From assembly GCF_035222485.1 (NCBI RefSeq), contig NC_085920.1, positions 868,001 through 932,000 on the forward strand: 64,000 nt of DNA. Direction: 5' to 3'. The stretch's first letter is position 1. Each line of letters opens with the position of its first letter. The position numbers and the translations under genes are program-made. Source of the DNA: Podospora pseudoanserina (Eukaryota; Ascomycota; Sordariomycetes; Sordariales; Podosporaceae). A model generated the notes under the pieces. It searched no databases. It was given only the letters and a program-made list of their open reading frames with translations, and was not told the origin of the DNA. Below are positions 24,192 to 35,730 of the stretch, piece after piece.

Positions 24192-25418
24192 ATGGCATCC
24201 ACCACCTATCACTCATCAGCCGATGAGACCTTCTTCGTCGAGGACGAGGCCGCCCAACGCATGACCATGCGCGACGCCGGCCGGATGATCGCCCGCAACA
24301 AGCAAGAGATGATCGCCAACGAGCTCTCGAGACTGGCCCACGACGAGTACCTGGAGGATATCATGAAGCACATGCGTCATATGGAGGACGAGACGTTGCC
24401 GGATGCCAACTTGATTGACATGCAGAGGGAGATCCAATGGTTTATGAGACCGTATCTCATCGACTTTCTCATCGAAGCCCATGCCGCCTTCTCTCTCCTT
24501 CCCGAGACCCTCTTCCTCACCGTCAACCTTCTCGATCGGTACTGCTCCAAGCGTGTCGTCTACAAGCAACACTATCAACTCGTCGGCTGCGCTGCTCTCC
24601 TTATTGCCGCCAAGTACGGCGACAAGAAGGACAGAGTACCTCAGATCAACGAGCTTAACAACATGTGTTGCGGACTCTACGATGCAGGCATGTTTACCCA
24701 GATGGAAATGCACGTCCTCAACACCCTGGACTGGAACATTGGCCACCCGACGGTTGACTTCTTCACCCAGTTGATTGTGGCCGAGGAGCGTGACGGCAGA
24801 GAGGTTGAGCACATGGCGGCCTACATTTGCGAGATCGCCTTGTACCACCGGGATTTTGTGTCGACGAAGCCTTCGATTATGGCTCGGGCTTCTCTCGCGC
24901 TCGCCCGTGCCATCCTCAGCAAGCCCGAGGTCAACGATGGAGAGTGGGACCACACCGAGAACGTGACTCTACTCACCCTCTCGCAGCATCTTCATCAGCC
25001 ATCCGTCACCCTCGCCCGCAAGTACTCGAGCGCCTACTACTCCAAGGTCTCTGGCAAGCTCGCAGACTTCCTTGCCCAGCAAGCCGCCATCTCTCGCCGA
25101 GGACCCCCATCTCCCCCTGTCGAGCCAACGTCGCTCTCCACCAAGACTGCCGACATCTACAGCACCCCACACAAGGGACTCGGCGCTGGGCCCGGCGTTG
25201 CTGATGGTTACATGACCCCTCCCATCACCCCCGATGGTAATTGCTTCGGCCACAACCAAGCGATGATCAAGGGTTACCAAGCGCCACCACGATGCCCAGT
25301 CACCCCAACACCCCAACCGAATCACGTTCAGCCGTACCCACAGCAACAACAACAACAACCACAACATATGGCCGGGGCATCTTACTTTGAGGGCCCAACA
25401 AGCCATATGGCCTACTGA
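24192..25418 (+). CDS. cln-1: G1/S-specific cyclin, Cln/Puc1 type
   Basis: Single exon, 408 aa. It activates the main CDK (Cdc28/Cdc2) to drive Start and polar growth. The cyclin box lies at about residues 55-185, with motifs RPYLIDFLIEAH, ETLFLTVNLLDRYCSKR, LVGCAALLIAAKYGDKK and TLDWNIGHPTVDFF. A second cyclin fold follows to about residue 300 (YICEIALYHRDF to KVSGKLADF). The C-terminal ~100 residues are low complexity, with a Gln run and several Ser-Pro/Thr-Pro sites (MTPPITPDG, CPVTPTP). These are candidate CDK sites for phosphorylation-triggered turnover, as known for Cln proteins. The gene stands alone: 15.7 kb to the next coding gene upstream and 1.4 kb downstream. It probably has a long spliced leader with uORFs. 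Confidence 0.95.
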   Translation: MASTTYHSSADETFFVEDEAAQRMTMRDAGRMIARNKQEMIANELSRLAHDEYLEDIMKHMRHMEDETLPDANLIDMQREIQWFMRPYLIDFLIEAHAAFSLLPETLFLTVNLLDRYCSKRVVYKQHYQLVGCAALLIAAKYGDKKDRVPQINELNNMCCGLYDAGMFTQMEMHVLNTLDWNIGHPTVDFFTQLIVAEERDGREVEHMAAYICEIALYHRDFVSTKPSIMARASLALARAILSKPEVNDGEWDHTENVTLLTLSQHLHQPSVTLARKYSSAYYSKVSGKLADFLAQQAAISRRGPPSPPVEPTSLSTKTADIYSTPHKGLGAGPGVADGYMTPPITPDGNCFGHNQAMIKGYQAPPRCPVTPTPQPNHVQPYPQQQQQQPQHMAGASYFEGPTSHMAY

Positions 25419-26804
25419 AAGGCGGTTGCATTCGCAAGCACTTGCGTGCCGGCCAGTCTGTGACCGCATCACTTTCGGTCCCTGACACCTTTGACTAGAC
25501 ATTCACGTCAAAGAGGGTAACTTTTTCTTCACTTTTCTCTTTCTCTATCTCTCTGGGTCATTTTGAGATATACCATTTGGAAGACAAAAGATTGCACGCA
25601 TTTCTTTCTCTTCACGGAAACATTTAGCGTCATGGCATCAGCGTTGAATTCTGCGAATTTCGACTTTTTTTTCTTCTCGGGCTTTTCCGCCGATTTGTCG
25701 TCATCGGCCGCAGCTACTTTTTTTCTTTTTCAGCTGCGATATTTCGACGACGGTTGCGAGCGCGCGCCATACCCATACCCCTGATATTTCGGCGGCCACC
25801 TTATTTAATCATTTGAGCATAAAACCTTCAAATACGAAAAAAAATTAGTGCGGATCTCGGCGACCCCTTCACTGGGCATCGCAGAGCAGGCACCAGGGCG
25901 CATCGGGAAGAGTTCAGGGGATCATACATATAGTATGAACCGGACTTTCAGGAATGGGCCGATGCGGAGGGAAAAAAGGAGTTTTTGAGGACACATGGGA
26001 AGCACACCAAAGATTGGCAAACAACCTGCAAGTTGAGTTGGAGAGTGGATTGATACCTTTGCGATGGAAACAATGGGATGGGGAGATGATCACTGGGAGG
26101 AACGGATGGGACAACTACACAGCCGCAGCACTACAATTGCACAACAACAACGCCCCCCAAGTCGCGATGGCCCTCATCACTGGCACATCAGCGCAACCCT
26201 ACCCAAGGCAACATGCATACTCGGCTTGCGGACGGCGGCTCCGGATGGTCTGCCAGGCGGGACGAACGAGTCGTCGTAATTCGATGATCAGGATTCTTCT
26301 GGCGATTCAAGGGATGGGGTGGTGGAACATGAGGTCAAGATTGGCAACGTTAAAAATGCCATCGAAATGGCCTTGCCATGCTCATCCCCCGGGCAAGGAC
26401 GCCGCGAGTAGAGTTATGTAATGAGTCGAAAAAAAAAAGAAAAAAAAAGGTAAATTCTCTGGCCAATCTGTTCTTGTGCAGTGACTTGTGTCTTGTTTGT
26501 CAGTCTGAGTATGCCAGCTATGATGTGAAGGAAACAATTCAGTGTGGACTCAGGTGAGTTGCTCCTTCCGTTAGCATTCCTGCTTGCTCCTTCCCTTTTC
26601 GTTTCTGCTTGCCCTTTCCTAATCACAACTATTTGCCCCTTCCCTTTCACAGTTGTTGCTCCTTTCCCTCTACAGTCACTTGTCATTCCACAAACAACAT
26701 TACTTGCAATAGATTGAGCACAAGCATAAATCTGTTACCAACATTCAATCCCATCTTCAAACAAAACGCCTGTTTTGCTGCAACACAAAACCAAACAATC
26801 TCTT
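25419..26804. other. Convergent 3' region of cyclin and DTGA-protein genes
   Basis: 1.4 kb between two convergent stop codons. T- and CT-rich sequence at 25520-25740 fits a long cyclin 3' UTR; A-rich runs sit near 26429-26448. No gene seen. Confidence 0.5.
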
Positions 26805-29197
26805 TCACGACCCAACCATCCCGGTGTCTTCCCCATTCCCACCACTACCTCCGCCCCCCATCTCGACATACCCAATCACCTCCCCCTTTCTATTGTACAT
26901 CTTTCCCAGCCTGGGACTTGTCACCACCGTTCTGGGCGATGGCGTCGGAGGAGGGGGCTGCTGAGATGACGAGTGCGCTTGTTGATCCTGCATCATCTGC
27001 TGCCTCCACGTCTGGCCCATCTTGTCCATTCGCTCCAGGACACTCCCCTTTTTGCGCTCCCGTTCGGGAGGGGGGTTCGGAGAAGGTGGTGACCCTGTTG
27101 GCCCAGATCGGGTGGTGACCCTGTTGGACCAGATCGGGTGGTGGTAGGCTGGTGTGGCTCTTTTTCGGGTGAGGACGGCTGTTTGCGGGGGAGGAGGGTC
27201 GGTTGGCCTTGGGGAGAGATGGGGGGGTATTTTTAGGATGGAGATATTTGATGATGATGATGAGGAGGAGGAGGAGGAGGTGAGTTTGGAGAGTTCTCGT
27301 TGGGCGGTGGGGGAGTCGAGGTCGTATTTTATTGAGAGGGGGCCTTTGGAAGGGAGAGGGCCGGAGAGGATTGTTGTGCCTTTTGTGGAGGACTCGTCTT
27401 CGCGGAGGGTGAGGGGGAGCTTGGAGGTGGGGATTGTGTAGCTGTGTTCAAAGATTGCGCGGGTGGGGGGGTGGTGGAGGAGTTGGTGTTGATATTTTTT
27501 CAGGGCGGCCGGGTCGGGGAAGGTGGCAGGTTTGGAGGGGGTGTTTGGGGTTGTGGTGAGGAAGGACATTTCGGGGGCAGGCGGGCGGTGCCGAGGACTT
27601 CGAGGCGGGAGGAGCCGAGCCAGACTTTGTAGTTTCCCGGGGCGGAGGAGAGGTAGTTTTCTATGAGGGGGAAGAGGCCCGAGAGGCGGCCGGGGTCGGC
27701 GTTGGCGGATTTGGAAAAGTCGTTGGAGGTGTTGGGGAAGATGCTGACGCGCATGGGGCGGGGGGGCTGGAGGGGGTAGGACATGTGCTCGGGGACGCGG
27801 ATTGAGGTGTTGAAGGCAAAGTCGGAGTCGATGAGGGCGACGTCGAGCTCATACTCGGAGATGACTTCGGTGCCGGTTGCTGTGGCGATGTGGATTGCGG
27901 ATTGAGCCGAGTAGTAGTGTTTGTCGATGCCGAGGAGGGGGATGTCATCGGAGTAGAGGCAGGGGTTGGTGGCGCCGGTGTCGAAGAGGGTGTCGAAGAT
28001 GACGGAGTTGGCGGTAGGGAAGCTCTCCATGCGGGGCTTGTAGTCGTTTGGGTCGTCGTAATCGCCTTCGCCGGAGCGGTCTTCGTCGAGATCACTTTTG
28101 GTGCTTCGGAGGTAGCTTCGGGCTGTTCTGGGCTTGTGTTTGGCTGACCTGGGCCCGGAGCTGGACCAGGGGCGAGAAACGTGTTCCTGGCGACGTCTGA
28201 AAGCCATCCGGATTCGATAGTGGCCGATGTTCCTGTGATTTCGGCTTGTACGCCAGCTCTCTTTGTTGGTGAGGCAGATGGCGGCTTTCGCTTGTGAGGT
28301 TGGTTGCCCGCTGTACAGGTCGGTTTCTTTGGAGAGCGAAGGCTCATACCAGATCCATCCTGGGCCGTACTCTGCAGCATAACGGTCTAGCAGGGCAGCA
28401 CGATTTTCGTTGGAGAAGGACTCGTAGTCACCGAAGCGGTCAGCAATACGCCCTGCCCAGATTACCGTGTACTTGTCGGAATAGGGGATGTCGCCGGACT
28501 CGTAGCCGGCTATCGCTGCTTCAATGTTGGCTCGTTCCGGCCCAAATGTTGACCTTGCCAGCACGGTCTGGAGAGCGCTAACCCTGTTGGCAATGGCGTT
28601 GGCTTGAAGAGATGGGATTTTTGATCTTGGGCCATGTTAGCTTCACCATATATATGTCTGACGATAAGAGAGGTTGAATACGTGCATTGGTGTTGTGTTT
28701 TCTTCGTCATTCTCGTCTAGTTGGGCTCGCTCCTGGACCGCTTTCTCATACATCTGGGTAAGGGCGCTAACATTTTGATAGTTTTGATAATGCTCTGCAA
28801 GCAGACGGGTTTGCAGCACCTTCCTGTCGGCAATTTCGATCTTGGTAGGGTCTTCGTACTCTAACCAGAGAGCAGACCCTATGACAAGAGATGGTTGCCA
28901 TGTCTCTAGGGACTCGTCCATCTCTATGTTGGCCATTGTCGACCCAGTATGCTCTACGTCGTCCTCCGTGTCCTCTCTTGCCATGCTTCTTGTCGTCATC
29001 CGACTCGGGGTGGGAGGGACTTGCTCTGAGCCCCTTCTGACATTGTGGGCGCGGTTGCGATTAAACGTCTCAATATTTCGTCGAATGGCAGACGAACGTC
29101 TTCTCGGGAGCTGCTGATCCTGATTGACAGCGGGTGATCGCAGAGCCGACGGCCGCCTCCGCCCCGACTGTCGTGGCTGTCGGGCATCTGTTGACAT
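26805..29197 (-). CDS. Uncharacterised protein with retropepsin-like DTGA domain; frame broken near 27570
   Basis: Exon 1 29197-28752 (ATG; Arg/Ser-rich N terminus, then a coiled-coil-like helix), a 126-nt intron (GTATGA donor, GCTAAC branch, CCCAAG acceptor), exon 2 from 28625. As written, exon 2 stops at 27500, giving 523 aa. It holds an aspartic-protease-like core: FDTLFDTGATNPCLYSDD, then a beta-rich stretch to YKVWLGSSRLEVLG. At about 27570 a second frame opens (ATG at 27569) and runs 254 codons to 26805, also with coding character. The two frames would join smoothly with one extra C in the five-C run on the coding strand. This suggests one ~770-aa gene with a one-base deletion or sequence error rather than two overlapping genes. 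The single DTG half-site is like retroviral or Ddi1-type proteases; activity is not shown. Confidence 0.65.
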
Positions 29198-29732
29198 CTT
29201 GTTTTTTGGTGTTTTGATGATACCTACTTTGTGGGAAAGAGGTTCGAGATTACTAACTGTCTACTTGCCTCAGCTCAAGCTAGATTGCCGAGCTCTTGGT
29301 TGGTGATATAGTTCATCCTCGACGACCTCGCCAATCCGTTGCAGCCCCTGTTCTTTGTTGTCTGCCATCACAAAGGCAACCAATGCGGTTGGCCGAATGG
29401 GGGCATTTGGAGTAGCCCACATTTGTTTCCGAATCCCTCTTGTAGTCTCGACAAGTGCATTGGGTTTCTTTGTCCCGCCGCCCAGAAGCGTCTGAAAACG
29501 GGAGGTTTTCCAGCGAGCTCTTTGCTGGAGTGGTTTCATTGTTGACTTGGCCCCTGGCCATTCCAGTCGCTGTCACCAAGACACAAATATGCTACCACGG
29601 CCTTCTTGTATTTCCCAACCTTTCTTTTTCTACCTTTTGCTCCGTCATCGATCGACAAGGAGAGCGAGCTAGTCATTACCGGCACGTTGCATCGACACTG
29701 GCATCACAGGACAAGACGGCGACGACGGCGCA
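29198..29732. promoter_or_regulatory. Divergent promoter between the DTGA-protein and 1255-aa-protein genes
   Basis: 535 nt between divergent ATGs. No conserved element recognised; small ORFs here lack support. Confidence 0.45.
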
Positions 29733-32700
29733 ATGTCTGGTGATAGCATATCTGGGCGGAGGGATACCGATTACTCCCTGCTGCAAGTGCTTGACGAGTA
29801 TGTGAAGCAAGATACCTGTCATCCGAAATTTGCCAAGTACTTCAGGGAATACATCACCACGAATTGGCCCGATCCCTCACCGCCGGGAGCGCCAGAGGGT
29901 AGCGAGGAGTACGAGAAGTGGGTGAATGAGTGGAATGATTTCTTCGCCTACTGTGGCAGGATACTGCGCAATCCCGAACTCACCAAGTATAATTTCGGTA
30001 GCAGCGTTCTCAGACAAATCGAAAAGTACGACATCTACGACGACTGGTTTCCGGAAGAGGGCTTCGGGCCAACAGGCAAAGAATTTGATCCAATTCCGGA
30101 GGAATATCGCATCGGGTCTTCCAAGTCTGGGACTTCCGCCACGACCAGCTATATGACTCCTTCGACGCACGGGAGTCAAGCAAATCGAGGCTCGAGACGC
30201 CTCGAGCCCAAACAGTCCGTGGATTCAAGTGATTCGAACGCAGAAACAAATCCTATCAATCTGGTGCCACCTTCTGCAATGTCTTCAGGTCCTTCAGGAG
30301 AAGCTCCTGCGAGCAAACCTATCACAATGGACACGACTGGTGCTGATTCCACAATCAAGTCTTACGATCAGTATGGTAAGCAACAGCAGCCACTGGCAAC
30401 ACATCTCCAGGCGATGGTTGCCTACCTGGAAAATGGGGAGAGCCATGACGCTGGCTTTTCGGAGCGAATGAGCGACATTATCGACTATCTTCAGTGGTTG
30501 GGTTCCGGGAAGGATGCACGGAACCAGCTGCACAACGCAAGCGAGTTCACAAAGGCTGTCTATAAGAAAGCAATTGAGTTGATCGACGCCCATCTGAAGC
30601 GCGACAAGCAACGACGCATAGCCACGCCGGTTGCATTTACCGAGAGGCCAGTCAGCTTCGCTGCCACCAGATCCTCACGCCTGAACCACCTCACCAACCC
30701 CCGTGACTTTCCATTGCCCTCCAAGCGCGGCGTCCCGGACCACTCTCAGCTGCTACCCTACAACATTACGCCAGCGCCAGAGAAAAGGCCCATTCAGGGG
30801 GCCCTCCTTGAGCATCCAGAGCATTATGCCCAGTTTCTGGAGGATGAAGGAAAGATCTGGCTCCCGTACTCGGAAGACCTTGAAAAGCTGGATGACATGG
30901 AAATCCCCACCTCCGTGACCGCCGACGAGCTCGAAAACAACCTAGCGGTGATAGAGTCCGACATTTATGTGCAATACACCAAGGCCCAAGGAAACAGTGC
31001 GACATGGGAGACGGGTGATCCCATCGGCTGGACGACCCACAGAACGGACGAAGCCGGAGTACGACACACATATATCTCAACCGGAGAGGACCCCAAAACC
31101 GGGAAAGAAACGCTGAACCTGATGGACCTCAGCGATCCAAAAGACTGGGCCTCAGTGAGGGGTGTCAGGCGAGCTGGTTTGCAGTTGATGCTTCGAAATC
31201 TTCGAACTAACGAAAACGACTTTGTCTACTATGATTCCGACAGCAATGGGCAGAGAGCGAGGAGGCTCGTGTTGCCCATTCCAGTCGCCACCATCCGGAA
31301 GGTCATGGAGAGAGCTAACGGGAAGCAATGGAACCCCCCAACACTCTTTGACGAGAAGCCGTTGGTTTGGAGCCATTGGGAGCCATTCCGCTTCACCGAC
31401 AGATTCCAGGCGTACACTGAGGCCACCAAAAGAATGAAGGCAGTGGCTTATCAGACGGTCACAGAGCGCCATCTGCGCGACAGGTCTTGGGTCTCATTGC
31501 CCAAGAATGTCAAGACTGGCGGCCCATTTGTCTGGAGAGGACTGAGTCCCCAGGAACAGGCTGAAGAAGATCTCCTGAAAAGGTGTCTTGCGATCCGTGG
31601 TTATGTCGCCATGTGCTGGAACAGGGCCCCGCGACCGCTGCTGGCAAACATGATCCAGTTCCTGACAGCGGGGGACCCCAGCTCAGATGCCTTCCCTGAG
31701 CCCGAGGAGCTGGGTAAGATTGGCGAGATTACCTTTGGCGAGTCAGACTACAGACATGCAGTCATCGACGGGACACGCCAGCGAGCAGGCATTCGCTTTA
31801 TCGACGAAGAGGATATCTGGTGGCTCAAGGTCCTGGGAAGTGGCTGCGTCAACAAGAAGTCCTGGCCGGGCAAGATCTTTCCGGACGAGCCCAGGGAGAC
31901 ATACCGTCTCTTCCGCATCTTTGCCAAGAGGATTCTCCGGCTTTTGGAGGATCCCAACCCGGAAGGGATTCTCTATTCTTCTGCCAGCGTTGTGACGGTA
32001 GAGGACTTGCTCAAAGTCATCAACGCCGGCGCCAACGGAAAGGCGGCCGTCAACAAGCACGAGTTCTCGCCGTACGAAGCCTGCCAACATCTCGACCGCC
32101 TCGCCCAGACGGGCCACATTGACTTTGAGCTCGACCCGGCCTGCTACGGTACAGTCCGGCGCCCCGCCTACGATTTCTATCCCGAGCACCGGATAGTCTA
32201 CGACGCGGCTGAGAAGAAAAGAGACATCCTCTTCCCCAGAAGCATCCGTCCGTGGGCAGACGTGTGCCTCGAACCCTACTCGGGCAAGACCAAAAGTCCT
32301 CCTCGCGTCCTCTACGCAGTCGACAACTTTTACCGCAGCCTCGCCTACCGGTTGGGTTTCACCATCTTCCACCTCCAAAAGAAGTCCGCGGCCCGAAAAA
32401 AGTCCCACAAGAGCGTGAGGAACGAGCAACCGGTCCAATACGCCTGGCTGCACGACGCGATCAAAAAGTTCAACGCCGTCTACGACGAAACGGTGGAGGA
32501 GGAGCTCAGAGCCCGCCCCAACCCCCCGGCCCCGTACGGACACACCTGGAGGGACATCAAAGCCCTCGTTCAGGACACGGAGTTTGGCGAGGGCGGGCAC
32601 ACCAACCCTGCCAGCCACCCCATCATCCCTCACCGGGGCTACCTCAAGGACAACGCCTCCGCCATCCAGCACCTCCGCAACAAGATCATCCAGGAGGTCA

Positions 32701-33564
32701 GCGCGAACAACACCCTCCTTGCGCCTGCCAGGGCCAAAACGGTGATTAATCTGTCGACTGGCTTACCAGAGGTCATCCTCACCCGGGGGGTGTCGTGGAA
32801 GTTTGGGTCGTTGGTTGCCAGACAGGAGAACTTTAGGAGGCAGTTTTTCAGTCTCAACCGGTGGCCGCTCGTTCTCCAGAGCGAGAAGACGCAGGAGAAG
32901 ATCAAGAATGACGAGTGGCACGCTGACGGGGTCGATCCGAAGCAGGTGTTTGATCACCAGGCTGCCGATCCGATCCACGCGTTCTTCAGCAGGGAGAAGC
33001 TGAGGCCGTATGTGGAGGACCCGGTCAAGTATAGGGCTGGGCCGGCGGTTTTCCCGGTGGGGGATACGGCTTGGCAGAGGAAGAGGGTTGAGGAGCACAT
33101 GACTGCTTTGGTTTATCAGTGTAAAGCTCCCCTTTTCTTTGTCGCAAACAAAATATGAGCAGTGAAGCTAATGCACAACAACAGCTATCGGCCTCAACGG
33201 AGCCGTTCCCAGAGGAGGCACCTTTAGGGAAAAGCTCAAGGACTTCTTCTTCAGGGAGCCGCTCCGGCCATATCTCAACGGCGCGGAGAAGCTGACCGAG
33301 TCCCAGCTGGAGGCCAGGTACGGCAAGCTGCCTGACGTGCCGCCGAACAGGGTGCCCAGGAGCTGGGCCACCGAGGTGCTGGTTGGCGAAAAGGTGGAGA
33401 ACCGAAAGAGGAAGGTGGACGAGATCTTGGAGGCGAAGAAGCAGGAAGAGGAGGCGAGGAATCTGGCGAGGTACAAGAGAAGGAGGGTGGATGATCAGGT
33501 TGCTGGGACGAGGATGACGGGGGCGTTTACTAGGGGAAGAGGAGGAGTAAGCTCATTTGTGTAG
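29733..33564 (+). CDS. Large uncharacterised protein (1255 aa)
   Basis: Exons 29733-33120 and 33185-33564, joined across a 64-nt intron (GTAAAG donor, ACAACAG acceptor, phase 1). Without the splice the frame ends 12 codons later and loses the basic tail. I do not recognise the family. Visible parts: an acidic/aromatic N-terminal ~120 residues (HPKFAKYFREY, WVNEWNDFFAYCGR); a Ser-rich linker; a long mixed alpha/beta body with many Trp and Pro motifs (WLPYSEDLEKLDD, GRESDYRH-like and WWLKVLGSGCVNKKSWPGK); and a C-terminal highly charged helix (NRKRKVDEILEAKKQEEEA) with an Arg/Lys cluster that looks like a nuclear signal. There are no membrane segments or signal peptide, so a nuclear or cytosolic role is inferred. 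It shares a promoter region with the DTGA-protein gene. Confidence 0.85.
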
Positions 33565-34403
33565 TTTGTCTTTTGTGAAAAAAGAAGAAAGATACATGCT
33601 TTAGTCATGGCGCGTCTCATAGGGTAGGAAATTTAAACATCTTTCATATCTTTCTTGTTGGCTTGTGCCAAGAGGGGGTTGCCCCTGAGCAGCCCCTGAA
33701 TGGGCATGTCCCCCATGCGGTTGCTCAAGCAATCTGTATCTCCGAGTCATGGTAGGAATATTCAAAAAAGGTTATTTGATATTCGGGTGATGGTTCCTAG
33801 ATTGCACAGCCAACTGACTCAGCCCTGCAACGACGGAAGCGGCTCCTGTCAACAAACACAAAGAGTTCAAATACAAGACAAATGAAAATTAGGTGTTGAC
33901 ACAAATACACAGGAGGCAAGAGCCGTGGCACCATTGCCCACAGTTCTAACCCTCCTGACCCATCCAACCCCCTTTTTACCACTCCGCTCGCTACCTTGCC
34001 GCCCTCTATGTTGTCCAGAAAAGAGCTGAAGAGAAATGAGAACAGAAAAGGAAGTTCGTAGGTAGTAGTGTACATGGCCCTTGTCCTGTTCCATCTGCCC
34101 CGAAACTCATACTTCCGATGATGGGAGGGACGAAAACGTGGAAAAGGTTGCAACAGTAGTAGTTTTCAACCGAACATATTCGGCATAAAAATCTAATACC
34201 CCAAGTTTGCGCCATGCTGTCTCTCTCTCATCTCTATGCCCGATGGATTTTTTGTTTCCCTTCTCCGTTCCTTTGGTATCCCGTTCCCTTCTCTCTCTCC
34301 CTCTCTTGACCTGGCTGCTCGTAATCGTGACAAAACTCGCTCTCTCTCTCCCCTCGCCTCCTCTAAACACCTCCCAGCGCTAAGAAAAAATAAAAAAGAC
34401 CCT
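33565..34403. other. Convergent 3' region
   Basis: 839 nt between the 1255-aa-protein stop and the ATP synthase g stop. It contains a CT/TC-rich stretch at about 34285-34350, presumably 3' UTR of the minus-strand gene. No gene seen. Confidence 0.5.
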
Positions 34404-35168
34404 TTAGTGGTGAGCATCAGCCTTCTGGCCACCGTGGTACCCGACAATCTTGAGTCTGCCAATCATCTCGCCCACGGTGAAGAAACCGAGGAGCTCGGCG
34501 ACGAGGACGCCGCCGGCAGCGACTTGTGTCCTGGAGAGGTTGCGCACTTGCTGGGGGTTGAGGGACTTGGCGAGCTGGGAGAAGAAGGGGCCGGGGGTCT
34601 GGAGTTGCTTCCAGAGGTTCTGGAAGTATGTCTGGAAGGTAGAGACGGAGCTATATCGAATATCACATGTTAGCGGACCAGGGTTGTGTGTATGGAGGGG
34701 TTGATATGAGGAGGAAACGTACGGAGGAGACATGCTCTGGCCCCGGAAGACGATCTTGGCCACCTCGATGCCAACCTTGGTGTAGTAAACGAGGGCAGGG
34801 GTTTTGCCTGGGTGTAATATGTTAGTTATCTCGTGATATATTTCCTTGACGCCCAAGCATGCGCCCGAATTCCTTCAGCCCGGAGACATACTCTCAACAA
34901 AAGCAACAAGACGCCCAGTGGGCCCGCCAACCTTGCCCAGCGCACCCGAGACGTTCTTCGCAGCGTTGGTGATAGCAGGACCGGCAGCGGCAGTGACGCG
35001 AGAGAGACCCTCCTGGGCCTTGGCCGAGAGCTCAGCGGCTTGAGCTTGAGCCTTGGTGGCAGTCTGCTTGGCAGTTTCGGCGGCCTTTTGTGTAGCGGAG
35101 GACTCGAAACGGACCATCTGGCGGCCCATGGTGAGGGCGGACCGCCGTGAGAGGAGGGCGAAAGACAT
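34404..35168 (-). CDS. ATP20: Mitochondrial F1Fo ATP synthase subunit g
   Basis: Three exons: 35168-34892, 34807-34723 and 34650-34404 (202 aa). Both introns have strong donors (GTATGT, GTACGT) and all phases agree. The N terminus (MSFALLSRRSALTMGRQMVR) is an Arg/Ser-rich amphipathic mitochondrial targeting sequence, followed by an Ala/Lys-rich helix of about 60 residues. The conserved core is YYTKVGIEVAKIVFRGQSMSPP, then FQTYFQNLWK. The C terminus has one membrane helix with a Gly-rich face (AAGGVLVAELLGFFTVGEMIG), including the GxxxG-type motif used for ATP synthase dimerisation, ending GYHGG. It sits in the inner membrane Fo sector and supports dimer rows and cristae shape (family knowledge). 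Confidence 0.95.
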
Positions 35169-35730
35169 TTTGTGTGGCGAAAGAATGTGAAAAAGAAGGT
35201 CGATTCGGGTATCGGGGGGTTCGGCCGAGCGGTGCGAGTGAACGACGGCTCTGGGAATCGAGGAGGGCCAATTTGGGGAAGAGAGGGGTTGGACGACGGC
35301 CGGATGAAGGTTGTGAAAAATCCGGGTTCGGGGTGGTTGTGCGTGGTGCCGGCCGTTGACGCTGGGTGGGTTTTGGTGGTTTGTTGTGGTGGCTTCCAAC
35401 GAACGAAAGACGATATCGCGCAACTGGGAATAAAATGGGGCCCGCGGATGGAGAAAAATGGGAAGCTCCGGAACATTTCGAACTTCGGGCACTGGCCAGT
35501 TCCAACTTCTCGGCAAACTTGTCAGCCAATCAGCTGCCAGAATTGGTACTGAAGCTCGGACCATATCTTCTTAGCTACCGTCATTTTATGCCTGCCTCAA
35601 GCTGTCAACCACTTACACATACACTTTCACATGCATCCATTCTCATTTTCAGCCTTGTTATTGTTTCCTAATTCTTCATGAGTTCTTACAAAATTCTTCT
35701 ACTATCCAACATACGCTCTTCACTTCCAAC
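35169..35730. promoter_or_regulatory. Upstream region of ATP synthase g / 3' region of LAD
   Basis: 562 nt between the LAD stop and the ATP20 start, both on the minus strand. No coding signal; presumed ATP20 promoter and LAD 3' UTR. Confidence 0.45.

Noticed and set aside
27154-28147. Plus-strand frames opposite the DTGA-protein gene
   Set aside because: Gly/Val/Glu-rich shadows of the GC-rich minus-strand coding sequence.
29733-33158. Unspliced reading of the 1255-aa gene ending at 33158
   Set aside because: A GTAAAG...ACAACAG intron at 33121-33184 restores a longer frame with a well-formed charged C terminus.
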